Assembly (NCBI GenBank): GCA_013396995.1
Contig: VWZP01005847.1
Span: 563,497 to 627,496, forward strand
Reading direction: 5' to 3'
Length of the DNA stretch: 64,000 bases
From: Dicaeum eximium
Taxonomy: Eukaryota; Chordata; Aves; Passeriformes; Dicaeidae
Part shown: one piece after another, positions 50,396-63,000 of the stretch
How positions within the stretch are numbered: the stretch's first letter is position 1
Layout: every line of letters starts with the position of its first letter
Program-made: the position numbers and the translations under genes
The notes under the pieces: generated by a model
Database searches by the model: none
Told to the model about the DNA's origin: nothing
What the model saw: the letters and a program-made list of their open reading frames with translations, nothing else

Positions 50396-53300
50396 TTTCT
50401 GGTCTCTTTCAATAAAAAATGGTGAATTATAGTATGCAAAAAAAAAAAAAAAAAGTATGTGCAAAATATGTTTGGTTCTCTAGTGTTATGAGATTATCTT
50501 TTTAATTCATAACAAAAAAGGATAGTGGTTCTTACCGCTTATATTTACATTTTATTTGTCCTGTACTCTCCTTCCTCCAGTTGAATGAACTGCAATCATT
50601 TCAGCCATCTGAATTGATAACTTCTTTTATTAACATAAATTGAAGTGGACACCAGAACAAGAGAGGGAACTGTGGTGTCCCAGGAGTAAACTTCCTGTCC
50701 CTTCAGTTATAGCTGCTACTATGTTTAAAGTCTCTAAAAAGCGAGGCAAGCAACAGCAGAGGATGGTAACAGCTTTACCTTTCTCATCTGAAATAGCATA
50801 AAGCTAAAACTGAGCACACATTTAACAGCTCATTTGTGAATCCCCAGCCAGTTTCTGAGACTTAGCCAGATTTTGGAGTATCCATCCCTTTACACTATTT
50901 ACCACACTTTCACCATTTCTTCCCATGCTCTATGTACAAATAGAGAATAATGGAAGTCTCTTTGGTTTTTTTTCACAATGCCCAGTATTTACTATGTCTT
51001 CATATACAACTGAGGATACCAAGATTGGGTGGAGCTGGACTATATTGTGTATGTTCTTCTGTTGGTAACGTGTTTAGTTTCTCTGCAGAGCCTTCTAATC
51101 CTCCTCATTTTTTAACTGTTTTTATCTCACCAAAACTAACAGTTTGCTTTTACATCACACTTGGCATACTCTGCTCCCAAGTCTCCTCAGTAAATTATTA
51201 TGGTTGGTTTTCAGTATTGTTTCAGTGCTAAGTGAATCACTGAAGTGTCCAAGCTTCTGTTAACTGGTGCAATTCTAGTCTTTCTAAATGAGAACAGGAC
51301 AAAAAATAAAGATGGAGGGTTTTTTTAATTGCAGCCTCAGAAGTTTAGGATTTGGAATCAGTTAATATTCTTCTGAATAAACTCATATACTCAAATAATA
51401 AACTCATTCAAATCAAAACTTAATTTTAGCAAACTGAAAGAGAAGATTTTTCTTCCACTGTAAGAGAAGATCCCAGTTAATTGGAAGAAATACATTTATA
51501 TAATTTAGTGAAAGCCACTGTAGGTAAGAAGGGAATAGGACAGAGTAGGCACACCTTCTGCTGTTGATTCATAAGTTACACTAAAGATCAAATTAGTATA
51601 TAAATAGACTTCCAACTTTTCTTGTTCACTTACTTCTTGTTCACTTACAATAATTACTTCCCATGAAAGAGGAGGAGAGAAAACCCACTTGTGTTCTCTT
51701 CTGTTATTCCTGCAGTGAAAATCCCTAAGTACTGCTTTCTTTCATGTCTCTCTCTCATATTCATTATATCCATCATGAAACTGCTAAAACACTTATTTCC
51801 TTCTTCTCTGGCCATATCTCCTCCATCCTCTATGGGGTTTTTTATGCTTTTGGTTATTGTTTTTCATCTTTTAGTCTCCTTCAAGTTTCTCTAGAGTTCT
51901 GCAATTTTACAGAATTCTTTAACAAATTGAGATAATACATAGCATGAAAGACTGACCTTTTTTGATGCAAAAAGGTATGTTTAAATTTCTGACACTAATC
52001 ATATGTTTAAAAGAGCTGTAATAATAAAATGTCACTTGCTTGCTCAGATCATAGCTTTGTGACCTTCTATTTCTGTTCCTAGGTGAAGCACATAAGATTA
52101 AAAGTGAATATAGTATCTTTAATCTGTTGAAGATTTTACTGTCAGAGTACAAGTGCACATAGAGTTTGTAAGTGACCACTTCTATTCATGCTGACACATC
52201 AGACACCTCAAGCTTTTAGTGTCCTCAAGCTTTTTCTAAATATCATTCCGTCTTCAGCTATGCATTTAATTTTTGCCCAAACTATTAATATGAACAAGGA
52301 ATTGCTGTCTGGCTTGTTGTTTCCCACAGGAGCCACTGTGGGAAACTGTTCATAATTCTTCTGTTCGTTACAAAACTATGTATTGAGAAAGCTGAAGATG
52401 TCTTTACTTGGTGTTAGTAATACCAACAACAGTTTCATGAAAGAGATGAGTTGAGTCTTTCCAGTTCAGCTTTAAATGAATATGTGTACTTTACAAGTCT
52501 TTGCAGACAGGAAGACAAAAAGCAGAAATCAGTGACAAAATCATTAGCAACCTCTAAAATTAATAGGAAAAGAAAAATAAGAGACACAATGTGCCTTTAA
52601 AGGGTAAATACACGCTCAAAGAATTTTTAAAGGCTTTTTTCCTGAAAACTCGTTCTCAGTTTTTCTTTATTTGTGAACTGAGAGCTTCCTACTGAGCTTG
52701 TAGGAGTAACTCATGGTAGGCAGGAAGTTCTAACACACTACAATATGTTAAAGTAATATCAACAACAGCAAAATAATGTGGCAACGTGGGAGCCTCAGCA
52801 TGCATTCGTGCCAAATGGTTCATGTTGAAATGGAAAATACAAAGATTATTTTTCAGTAAGAAAAGAAAATCAATATTTTAAATCAATGCCAGTCATAGGG
52901 AACAGTGAGAACAAGTAACAAAAGACCACAAAGCACCTTTGGGAACACTCAAAAGAAAAATGCAATAAATACAAAACCATTATACCAAAATAAAAGCTTC
53001 TTTGGCCCCCATTAGGATGTTTCATAATCAGAAACCATACTAATTTTTCATGTTGCCACTTCCAGCCACTTCTGTAAAATTAAGGAAAACTTAGCTGACT
53101 GAGTTAAAGTTCTTTAAAAACACCATAACAGTGCCCAATTTTCTTGCCCTCTTGCCACGGTTTAGTCTGATTTACTGCTAGCTACTATGTTGCTGTGTGC
53201 AAGAGTCCCTTGCAGATGCCATATCTGTCCATGCACACTACTTCTGCTCTGTCCATGTACAGTGTCTCCTGAGGATGGGCAGGTGGGCTTCCAGGAGAGA

Positions 53301-53749
53301 CAAGAGGGGTATCTTGGCAAGCCCAGTGTCATTCACCTACCCAGCAGGTTAGACACAGCAAGGCACACTACTCACCAGGGGGGATTCTGGAGCTCCTTTG
53401 TAAAACCTCTTTGTAGATCAGCTGCCACCAAAGTAAAGACGTGGTTAAACTCCTCATTTGTTTTAGCTAATTGAGCAGTTTGGTGCGACCACCACACGTT
53501 TGTGTGAGACAGAGCGAGTTACAAAGGCTCTGCACACAGCCTGTAGGGTATCTCTGTCTGAATTATTGTTTGCTCAGACATAGCACCAGACCTGCATTGC
53601 TCCACACACCATTGCAATGTTCTGCCTCAGCTAGCAAGGCCTGACAGGGCAAAACCCTGCCCTAGTCTGGGGGAGTAAGCATCATTATACAAAGACCAGA
53701 CCAGTAAAACCCAGCAGATCTAGCTGGTCCACAGGAAGTTGTTGTAGCT

Positions 53750-53812
53750 GGAAGTAGTTGGATTTGATGATCCTTATGGATTCCTTCCAACTCAAGATAT
53801 TCTATGATTCTA
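53750..53812 (+). mobile_element. CR1 LINE 3' terminus (short)
   Basis: The block at 53757-53812 (starting GTTGGATTTGATGATCC and ending ATTCTATGATTCTA) is the signature 3' end of avian CR1 with its short terminal repeats. Only about 60 bp is recognisable. The preceding 53480-53745 could be its diverged body or a different element, and I do not recognise it. Confidence 0.8.
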
Positions 53813-56402
53813 AGTGTCTTCCAAAGGATGTATTAAAGAGGGTGTTTTGTAAACACATCACACATAAATCAAGTTATTCTTTCGTCCATCATTCCCTGCT
53901 TTAGAGAGCTGGATATATCTATTTCAAAACTCAACAGAGTCCTATCTTACCGAAGTGTCTCTTAAGTAGTTAGTTAGTATATTTAAAGACCACAATAGCC
54001 AAATCTCACAGGGATATATTTTTCCACAATAAGGAATGTGAACAGCAAGAAACCTATTAAGTAGTTTTCTCTACTGTTAAGGTCTACAGGAAGTTTGTGC
54101 TTAGACTGTTGTCCAGATCTCCAGAGTCCCTCTCCATTCCCTTAGCTATTAGGATATTTCTTTTCCCAATGTACAATATAGTGTGTTGAGGAACTAAATT
54201 CTAAATAACTCAATACACTAAATAAGTAGAGTTTCACCACAGGACAGGCCCAGACTCATGCAACTGTTGAAACAGAACTTTTAATAATATTTCCTTTCAT
54301 TTTTGGAGCAGTAGTGTTTGCAAAGCCCACAGAAGAATAAATAAAACCAAACTTACTGCAAATTTTAATTAAAATTATACAGGGCAGTAGAGAGTCTTGA
54401 CTCTTTTACTAAGAACTCCATCCTTCACAGGATGTTTTGTGACAATATACTTAGCTAATAAATGTCAGAAGAATGCATAATAATTGAATGTGTCCTAAAG
54501 GCAGGATATATATTTTCCAATCTGATTAACTCTTCCACAGATTCAAATTAATGCACCATGTTCCTGAGCAAAATAAACTCACCCAAACCCTTTAAAAATA
54601 GCTAACATATCTCTCATTAGAGTCTTAATAAATAAAGAATGCCTTCAATATATTGTAAAACCTTTAATTGCATGATTTTTTTAGGAAGTCTGCATTCATT
54701 TTAGTTTGGTTTGATAGAACTGAAACAATGTCAGATGTTTGAGTTTATCCAGATTTTAAGATTTTGCTTTCTTTTCACAGTATTTTGGTCAATAATTCAT
54801 ATTTAATAAGATTAAAGCCTATTTGGGGTGCTATATAAAAAAAATAATACTTTAACACATTGCTTTCCTTTTGATTCCTTTTTTTGGATGGATATCCAGG
54901 AATGTCTTAGATTACTGGAAACCCTGGAGTGCTCATAAAACTAGAAGATAAGCAATGCATTTGCCATGCCTTAAGAATTGTCCAGTCCCAGAAATAGGCA
55001 TATATAGCTCATCCTTCTCTGAACTTCTGCATACCCGTTCATGCCCTCATTCCCTGTCTTGCACTCCAGCAGTAAGTCATTTAGGGACTTTCTGAAGTGA
55101 ATGTTAAATTAAGGCCATTATATTTAGTATCTATTGATGGATTTATCACCTATCTACTTGTCTAGCCTTTTTTTTTTTTTAACCCATTTATCTTTTTGGC
55201 CTCCAGAACTTGTTTGTAGGAAGAAGTTACATAAAGTAACAATGCATCATTTTAATTGATTACAGTTGCAGATTATTGAAATTATTTTCCTGACATTATG
55301 CAGAAATAATGCAAAACAGTGCAAAGATTATTGGCTGCAATTTTGAGATGGGTGCTCAGTTTCAATAAAATAAAGAATTGAAACAAAAAATGTGACAGTC
55401 AGGAACACAGGCTGTTGTAACATGCAATCACTAACAAGAGGAGGGCAGGCAGGAGTGTCTGAGGACCATAAACACCAGCCATGGGACATGGTCGCTTTTT
55501 GTTTGTACCTTTTTTTGTTTGCGTATACAAATAGAACTCCCAAAGCTGAGGAAACATCAGAAAGAGAAATAGACTTTGAATATCAGTAAGAAGTGCTATA
55601 AAAAGACATTTATGTATTTAATGACAGGGCTGTCATTTTTACGACAACCTTTAAATCCTCCCATAGGCATCATTCTGACGTTAACAAATATTAATTATCT
55701 TAATAGTTATTATTACTGTAATAATAATTTTGTATTACTACTGTAATTTTGTCTATGCTTTTATTTCTCTGCTATTGCATACATGCATAAAAAAAAATTA
55801 ATTTCTTTAAAAAGGGGATACAGAGCTGCATGCATATTGCCAATTTGCAAGGTATACAGCCTCCCTCCCAATCTCCCTCCTTCCTCTCTTTCTTGCCTGC
55901 TTGTCTTTTTCTTTTTAACTATTATACCAAACCACATACATTAACAATGAGTTAGACACAGTTCATAGTTTCTTCTCCATAGCTTTCCCTTTACTTGCTG
56001 AACTGTCTGTTCTTGTTCATTGCAACCAAAGTAAATTGCTAGCCACAGTTTGTAGCAATATACCTCCCAAAAAAAGAAAGAAAACATGTTATTGTTCTTA
56101 CTGATTTGCATTTGAAAAAATAAAGCATGACTTACTCAGTTTGAACATGGAATTTTCCTGCAGACTTGTAAGATTGGAATCACATTGAAAAGACAAAATG
56201 GAGAAATGTTTAACTATGATTAGGCTTATAAAAGGGTAGTGGTTTTCCTTGGCAGTAGTTCTTACTAGAGGAGAGCCTGCTGCAGCAGAAAACTTGGTCA
56301 CATCAGCAACATCTTGGCATCTTCTAGGGAGATTTAGGATCAAGTATTTTTAATTTATCTCAGACAATAGGTTTTCAAAACCCTTTTTATGTCACTTACA
56401 TC

Positions 56403-57380
56403 ATATAATCATTGAATTGTTAGGGTTGAAAGAGACCTCTAAGATCATTGAGTCCAACCATTAACCCAACACTGCCATATTCACCTCTAAACCATTTCCC
56501 TCACTCCCCTAGGTTTTTTTGAACACTTTCAGGGATGGTGAGTCCATTGCTCCCTTGGGCAGCCTGTTCCAATGCCAGAGAACCCTTTCTGTGAAGAAAT
56601 TTTTCTTAATATCTAATCTAAACCTCCCCTGGTGAAACTTGAGGCCATTTCTTCTCATCTTGTCACTTGTCACTTTGGAGAAGAGACTGGTCCCCACTTC
56701 TCTACAATCTTGTTTCAGGTAGGCTAAACAACCCCAGCTCCCTCAGCTGTTCCTGATAAGGCCCTTTCCCAGTTCTGTTACCCTTCTCTGGACACACTCC
56801 AGCACCTCAGTGTCTTTTTTGTAGTGAGGGGTCCAGAACTGGACACAGGACTTGAGCTGTAACCTCCCCAGTGCTGAGTACAGGAGGACAATCACTGTCC
56901 TGGTCCTGCTGGCCACACTATTGCTGATACAGGCCAAGATGACACTGACCTTCTTGGCCACCTGGGCTCACTGCTGGCTCATCTTCAATGCCTCTGGAGC
57001 AGCACCCCAGGTCCTTTTCTGCTGGGCAGTTTTTCAGCCACTCTTGCTCCAGCCTGTAGTGCTACGTGGGGCTGTTGTGACCCACGTGCAGAACCCAGCA
57101 CTTGGCCTTGTTGAACCTCATGCCATTGGCTTTGGACCATTAATCCATCCTGTTCATATCCCTCTGCAGATCTTTCCTGCCCTCCAGCAGATCTATACCT
57201 CCATACTTGGTGACCTCTGTGAGCTGACTGTGGTGTAGTTAATTGGTAAAGGTGTTACAGGACTGGCCCAAACACTGGGCCCTGGGGAACCCCCCTGGTG
57301 ACCAGCTGCCAGCTGGATGTAACTACATTTACCACCATTTTCTGGGTGCAGCCATCCAGCCACAAGGACTGGTTGACACA
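56403..57380 (-). mobile_element. CR1 LINE, antisense, about 1 kb
   Basis: The + strand begins at the inverted CR1 3' end (ATAATCATTGAATTGTTAGG, then the AGACCTCTAAGATCATTGAG block). It proceeds through the inverted 3' region (GGCAGCCTGTTCCAATGCC near 56559) into the inverted reverse-transcriptase region (GGCCTTGTTGAACCTCATGC near 57103, GGGCCCTGGGGAACCCC near 57277, GCAGCCATCCAGCCAC near 57347). It is therefore a 5'-truncated CR1 inserted on the - strand, the longest recognisable copy in the window. Frames are broken, so no functional protein is expected. ORFs of 62-128 codons at 56509-57434 are fragments or shadows of it. Confidence 0.9.
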
Positions 57381-57539
57381 AAGTCTCTGAACTTCTTAGT
57401 TTTTGACAAGCTTAAAGTAGAGCCTTTTGTGTAGCCCCTGCTTTTCAAATGGGCCCACAGAAAACCTGCTCCAGAAGAATAAATTTTACCTAAGGAATTT
57501 TTGTAAATCTTGGCCTTCTTTTGTACAGGTCTGTACAGA

Positions 57540-58084
57540 TGTGTTGGGTCTGGCTGAGATGAAGGTAATTTTCCCCACAGAAGCTCTCATAGTGCTGTGC
57601 TTTGTTAGAAAGGTGTTTTGTCTGCTGCTGAGCAGTGTTTGCACAGCATACAGGCTCTCTCCAGCATTCCCCTCCTTTGCCCTTAGGATGGGGCTGGGCA
57701 AGATCTGGAGAGAGTACACAGCCAGGACATCTGACCCCAGACGACCAAAGGGACGTTCTATACCACAGACTGTCTGCTCAGCTATAAAAGCTAAGAGAAA
57801 GGAGAGGGCATACACATATTTGTTACTACAAAATGTGTTTTCTAGAGAAACTGCTAGACATGCTGAAGCCCTGCTTCCCAGGAAGTGTCTGGACTTCACC
57901 TGCTGATGGGAAGTAGAGAATAAATATTTTGTTTTCTTTGCCTTCACATGCAGCCTTTGCTTGTACTTTAAGTTGCCTTTATATTGACCAGCGAGCTTTT
58001 TCTCCCTCCACTCTTTCCAGCTGAGGAGGGGAGTGATAGAGTGGGTCAGTAGGAACCTGGCATCCAGGCAGGGTCAATCCACCA
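57540..58084 (+). mobile_element. Solo LTR of an avian endogenous retrovirus
   Basis: This block matches, with moderate divergence, a widespread bird LTR that begins TGTCCTGGTTT..GCTGGGAT and ends near TTAAACCAC..CA. Here the start TGTGTTGGGTCTGGCTGAGA is at 57540, the CTGACCCCAGACGACCAAAG block is near 57731, and the tail GGTCAATCCACCA ends near 58084. A TATA box (TATAAAAG at 57783-57790) and a polyadenylation signal (AATAAA at 57919-57924) sit in the expected order. No internal retroviral genes flank it, so it is a solo LTR. ORFs of 159 (+) and 153 (-) codons across it are chance readings of the LTR. No clear target-site duplication was found. Confidence 0.75.
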
Positions 58085-59921
58085 CCTGTTCACCTATTAG
58101 GCAGTGACATTCAGTTCTTACAACGATATGGACAAATTACTAAGCCAAAAATCTTCTACAATAAAAAAATGCAAATTGTTTTAGTATCTTTTAAAGACTG
58201 TTTCAGTTAAGTGTTTTCCTTGTTGGTTTTTTTTTTTTTTTCTTACAACAGTCTTTTTGCTTTGACCTAAACAGGCAGAGTGTACCATTTTTCTAGCATT
58301 CTTTTTAGCAATGGACTTCAGTACAGATTGTACTCATAATTTGTACTTAGAAATTTTGGGGCACATGGGCATCAGTGGATTGTTGAAGCTATTCAGTAAT
58401 GCCACTAAAATTGAAGTTCAGCTGAGTTTTCATTAGAAAATTTTACTTCTGGGGTTAAATATGTCCAGTGCTTCAAATCCTATCAAGTTGAAAACAGGTA
58501 TTTAAATTGTCATGTGGCTTTTCTGTGCTTAGCACAATTAGAGCAATCAAACTGTTAGGAGCAGCAGCAAGAGCAGCATGACTTCTTTTGGAGCTGTAAC
58601 TTGGACAACAAATCTGAGCAAAATGGAAGACTGCGGAGTCTTAGAATAAAACTAGCAGGGTTTTGGTTTGTATGCTTCATGCAGGTTGTTTTACCTCACA
58701 GTATTTTCCATATTTCTAATATTTCACAAAGAAAGGTCTATTTTCACTAGGACTGCAAAGAATATCCCGTACTACAGCTCTGTAAGTTATTAGTTTGTTC
58801 TTTTTAGAGTAGTTTTTAGATTTTTGAAACCTTTTAAAACAAATCACTTTGTAATATATTTTTCTTACCCTTGGGGTGTCTTAGGTGACTCTTGAGAATC
58901 AGTCAGTGTGGTCCTGCCTTATATCATGTGTCTTTAAGCCCCAAGCAGATGCCAGTGGTAGGACCTTAGTGACAGAGACAGTGGAAAGCAATGAGCACTG
59001 CCAGAGGGCAGTGGAGCATCTGAATCCAGTGGTGTCCATCACTCTACAGACTGCATTGGACTGCAGGTGTTTACCTTCCTATTTTAGGTGTGCCAGTGTT
59101 TTTTGTGTGAATCACTAAAGCCAAAGTCTACCTCCTTTGTCTTCAGTCGGCCTTAATAATATATTTCTGATATGAAGATTTAAAGAAAAAGTAAGTCCTG
59201 CTTCAGCAAACATGCGTACTGGATTTTCACAAGTATTTTGCATTTATTAAATCCTACTGAAATCAGCAGAAGCTACCTAGAGTTGTCATATTTTCTTATG
59301 AGTGATTTCATTCACATAAATGCAGCTGTTTTACAGAGAGTATTTGCACAATCATGTCAAAGTCTACATCCTTTATCCTTTGCGAATTTTTTAAGTAATA
59401 GCTAAAGAACATCATCTTTACCTGCCTTATGCATTTTAACAAGCTGAAGGCTGCAGTGCAATACAGTAGATTCAGATCTTCAAGCTGATTGAGATAAGAG
59501 AAAGGTGGTACTACTGTTCAAGTGCAATCTCAGACCTTGGGGGATGTAAACAAATCTGGGGGAGAAGAATGCCTGTCTGATAATGGACATAAGGAATGCA
59601 GCCACAAGGAAAGCCAACCCAGCAAGTGTGATGAAATCAGCTCTGACTGGGTAAAGAGTAATTCCAGAAGGGAACCAACTCATGGCCCATCTATCCTAGA
59701 AACTCACCAACCCAAAAGATGAGAAACACTGAGAATGCAGACTAATTACCACTAGAGGCAAGGGAATAATTTAGCCAATGAGCATTAATGCCTTTGTTTG
59801 GCAAAATATATAAATAGTGACAAGTTTTGAATGACCTCAGGACCCCCTACCACCAAGAAGCCCAGGGTGAAAAAGGATCAGTGAGGTGCTGCTAGATCCA
59901 TGAGTGGTGACTGTCTTCTTC

Positions 59922-59924
<3 letters not shown>

Positions 59925-59980
<56 letters not shown>

Positions 59981-60039
59981 NNNNNNNNNNNNNNNNNNNN
60001 NNNNNNNNNNNNNNNNNNNNNNNNNNNNNNNNNNNNNNN

Positions 60040-60080
<41 letters not shown>
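59925..60080. repeat. (CT)n microsatellite
   Basis: A long CT dinucleotide tract is interrupted by unresolved bases. About 50 bp of CT is visible left of the gap and 35 bp right of it. The true length is unknown because assembly stopped inside it. Low-complexity LSLSLS reading frames across it are artefacts. Confidence 0.97.
59981..60039. other. Assembly gap (59 N)
   Basis: Fifty-nine consecutive N bases lie inside the CT tract. The base before the gap is T after T, breaking the CT register. The gap size may be an estimate. Confidence 1.
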
Positions 60081-60081
<1 letters not shown>

Positions 60082-63000
60082 CCCGCTTGTTTCCCCTCTG
60101 TTTCTTTCTATCTCTCTATCTCAAATTTTATTGTTAAATAAAATCAGTACTATTGATTTCGAGGTATAGTCTTTTTTGCAACTTAATTCAGGCAGAGGCC
60201 TCTCTTAATAATCACACAGTCTTAACAGTTGTGACAGATTTTTCCATTTTTATAGGCCTAGACCCACAACACATTTAAATTGTGGTGTTTCAGGAACTTT
60301 CATAAATAATTTCCATAATCAGTGATTTTCATTGAATCTTCACCTCATCCTTTGAATAGTAGCCTGAAAAATCATACTTTAAGTGCCATATATTATTTTT
60401 CCATCAATGCCACCTGGTGCATATATTATATGTGGTGACATTTTATTAATTGCCCGTTACTAAGAGTGTATATAAATAATTTCCTTTTCTCTGTCATGAA
60501 CTTTTCAGAAGGTTTGGCTGAGGAAAACAGATATATGCACTAGTGGGCATGATTTCAGGTGTTTTACTACAGACACTGCTAATATAGTGGAGTTAGCAGT
60601 ACATGTGCTGTGCCTCTTTATTTCTGGCCTTCACTTCCCTGATTCTATATAACTGAGAAGAGGAACTGAAACACTAATTAGTGAAAGCAGACTGTACATC
60701 CAATTCCCTCCCTCATCCTCTCTTTAGCTGCATAAACCTTTGCTATCCAGTCTGTTATTCTGTTGGCTCAGAACTATCATCCTGAATATCTGTTTTCTTC
60801 AGTATCCTTTAAGCCATTTCTCTTTTACTGAGAAACTCCCACTGACTATTCATGGTTGTTTGCAAGAAAAGTCTTAATATTTTTACACTCAGTCGGTCCA
60901 TTTCATCTTCTACCCAAAGTAAAATTTCCTAATGCTTCATAGCACAAAAGCCACTACCAACAGATCTATTCAAAGACCCTTAAATTCTTATTTCTTTCTT
61001 CTTTAGCCAGGGTTCAGCAACCTTTGGTCTATGATGTCTGTCCTCAGCCAAGGCTGATAACCTTCACTGCTTAGAACTACTCTCCTTCATCCCTTTAGTT
61101 GCTGCCACTTAATCAGAACTTATAAACGTACCCCTCCACTCACATGTGTACACATTTGTACAACTTTATGGATATCAGTCACTGAAACAGGACAGAAACA
61201 ATGCAAACAACTGGACGAGCTCTCTGAGCAAGTTTGTTATGCGTGAACATGTTCTGTCTCTGGAAGCTAATCTGAACCATTTCTTCTGGTGGGGGTCTTA
61301 CTTTTCTGCTGAATTCATGCCTCTTGTATGCTTTGTGGAACCAGAATGGCTCCTGTGCTGCTACCAGTCCAGAAGGATTTCTTTGGAAAGAGATAGCACT
61401 GTTTCTTTTTCAAGGATACTACTGAACATGCTTCACATGAAGATTGGAAAGGATGTGGGTGCCCAGGATGTGGATGAAGCCAGGCAAGGTATAGCTTGGT
61501 TACAGTATTGGCATCTTCCCATTTATGTCAGGAGACTTAGAGGTGGCAGTGAGTAGCATCCTTCAAGAAGTGATAGGAATAACTTCCTAGGGGATGGAGC
61601 AAATTGAGTGGAGTTTATTTTAGTTGAGGCTGCCATGGTTTGAGTTGAGTAAACTAAAACCAAACCTGCAGTGAAGATCTTCCTGCAATGATACTTGGGC
61701 AAAGAGCCACGTATGATACAGAAATACCAACTTTGGCTTGTTCATCTTACAGCTGAGTATTCTGAGGCAGGTTGTTATTCACTGATTGAGCTCCAAAAGA
61801 GGATGAGTCACTGCTCTTTTACTAGGTTTCTGAGAGGAAATTGATGGGGGATTCTCAGTGTACTGCAGAGCTAAGTAGAGTCCAACACTAATGCTTGATC
61901 TTCTTCTTCTGCTTGTTCCTCAGAGAAGAGGCGAGGAGGGAAGAGTATGAGATGAGACTAGCACAGGTTTTTTTCCACTCTTCCTCCAGATTCTTTTCTC
62001 TTTCTGTTTAGGAGAAGTGCAGAAGAGAAGAAATAGACCCCTTGCACCATCAAACTCAGTGGGAGTTTTTGTCACTGACTGCTCTGCAGAAAGATTAAAT
62101 TTCTAATGTTTAAAATATAGAACAATGGGCTTGTAGTCATTAAAAGTGGCAGACTGAAACAAAGCTACATATCAAACAATTTTGAAAAAAAAAAAAAACC
62201 AACAAAAAAAACACCATGATGTGAAAGAGTCATAAGAGTCATGCACTTGCTAAGTATTCCTCCTTAAAAACATGAAGATTTTGGGATGTATGGGAGAAAC
62301 TAGCTGTTTATTTGTTCCAGTTATAAATATAATGAAAAATTTGAGTTCCTTAAATTTACTTTACTGCCTATTTCTAACACTGAACACGTTTGTAGAATAT
62401 ACCCTAGTTCTCAGAATTAATGATATATTATGCTTCAGCAATTCCAAGAATTGTTTTTTTGATTATTTCATTACTTAAGTGGAACTTACATGTCTAAATC
62501 CACTTGACTGCTTTGAAACTCTTGACCTCTGAAAAAACTCTTTAACATGTGAGTGCGCTGTGTTTTCATAAACCAGTAAGGAGTTTATCTTGAGACAGGT
62601 AAGTGTATGTATGACCCATGTTGTATGCCATTAACTTATTTATTTTTGTGGATTGTGATTATGCAAGTGTGTTCAACAAAAACCATGAACTTGCATCATC
62701 ATTGAAATGACAGGATGGTAAACTGTTATGGTTACTTTTGCAGATCACTTGAAAAACTGCATGTAGTAATGCTGGCACTGAAATTCCTTTTTGACATAAA
62801 GCTCCCCCCTGCCCATTGTAGATTATGTACATTTTAGCCTGTACACACTATTTCACTTCAGCATTAATCATTATATATACAACCAGTAAGGTTAATCCTG
62901 CTGGCTGTTTAAAAAAATAGTAAGATACAGTGTGCAAAGGGTGAATACTAGAATATAACTGCAGCTTAGAAGGGGAATATATGGCAGTGATAGATACCAT

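Larger units (their letters stand above)
59520..60180 (+). mobile_element. Probable endogenous retrovirus LTR containing a CT tract
   Basis: CCAAT at 59775-59779, TATATAAATA at 59807-59816 and AATAAA at 60137-60142 are arranged as the U3, R and U5 landmarks of an LTR, all on the + strand. The CT-rich tract lies between TATA and poly(A). The wording around 59830-59920 and 60110-60180 resembles songbird LTRs from memory. The left edge is uncertain and may lie between 59450 and 59700; the right edge is probably near TTTTTTGCA at 60180. No internal retroviral region is present. Confidence 0.5.

Noticed and set aside
51621..51650. CTTGTTCACTTACTT duplicated in tandem
   Set aside because: It is a simple two-copy slippage duplication with no further structure.
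56852..57238. 128-codon ORF on the + strand
   Set aside because: It is the antisense reading of the CR1 reverse-transcriptase region.
57427..57947. ORFs of 159 (+) and 153 (-) codons
   Set aside because: They are explained by the LTR sequence; both strands are open over the same bases.
59900..60169. LSLSLS-repeat ORFs across the N gap
   Set aside because: They are translations of the CT microsatellite and unknown bases.
61146..61556. 136-codon ORF on the + strand
   Set aside because: There is no recognisable domain and no flanking exon signals consistent with NALCN; the next NALCN exon should start with codons for KMMRSSVF, which are not here.
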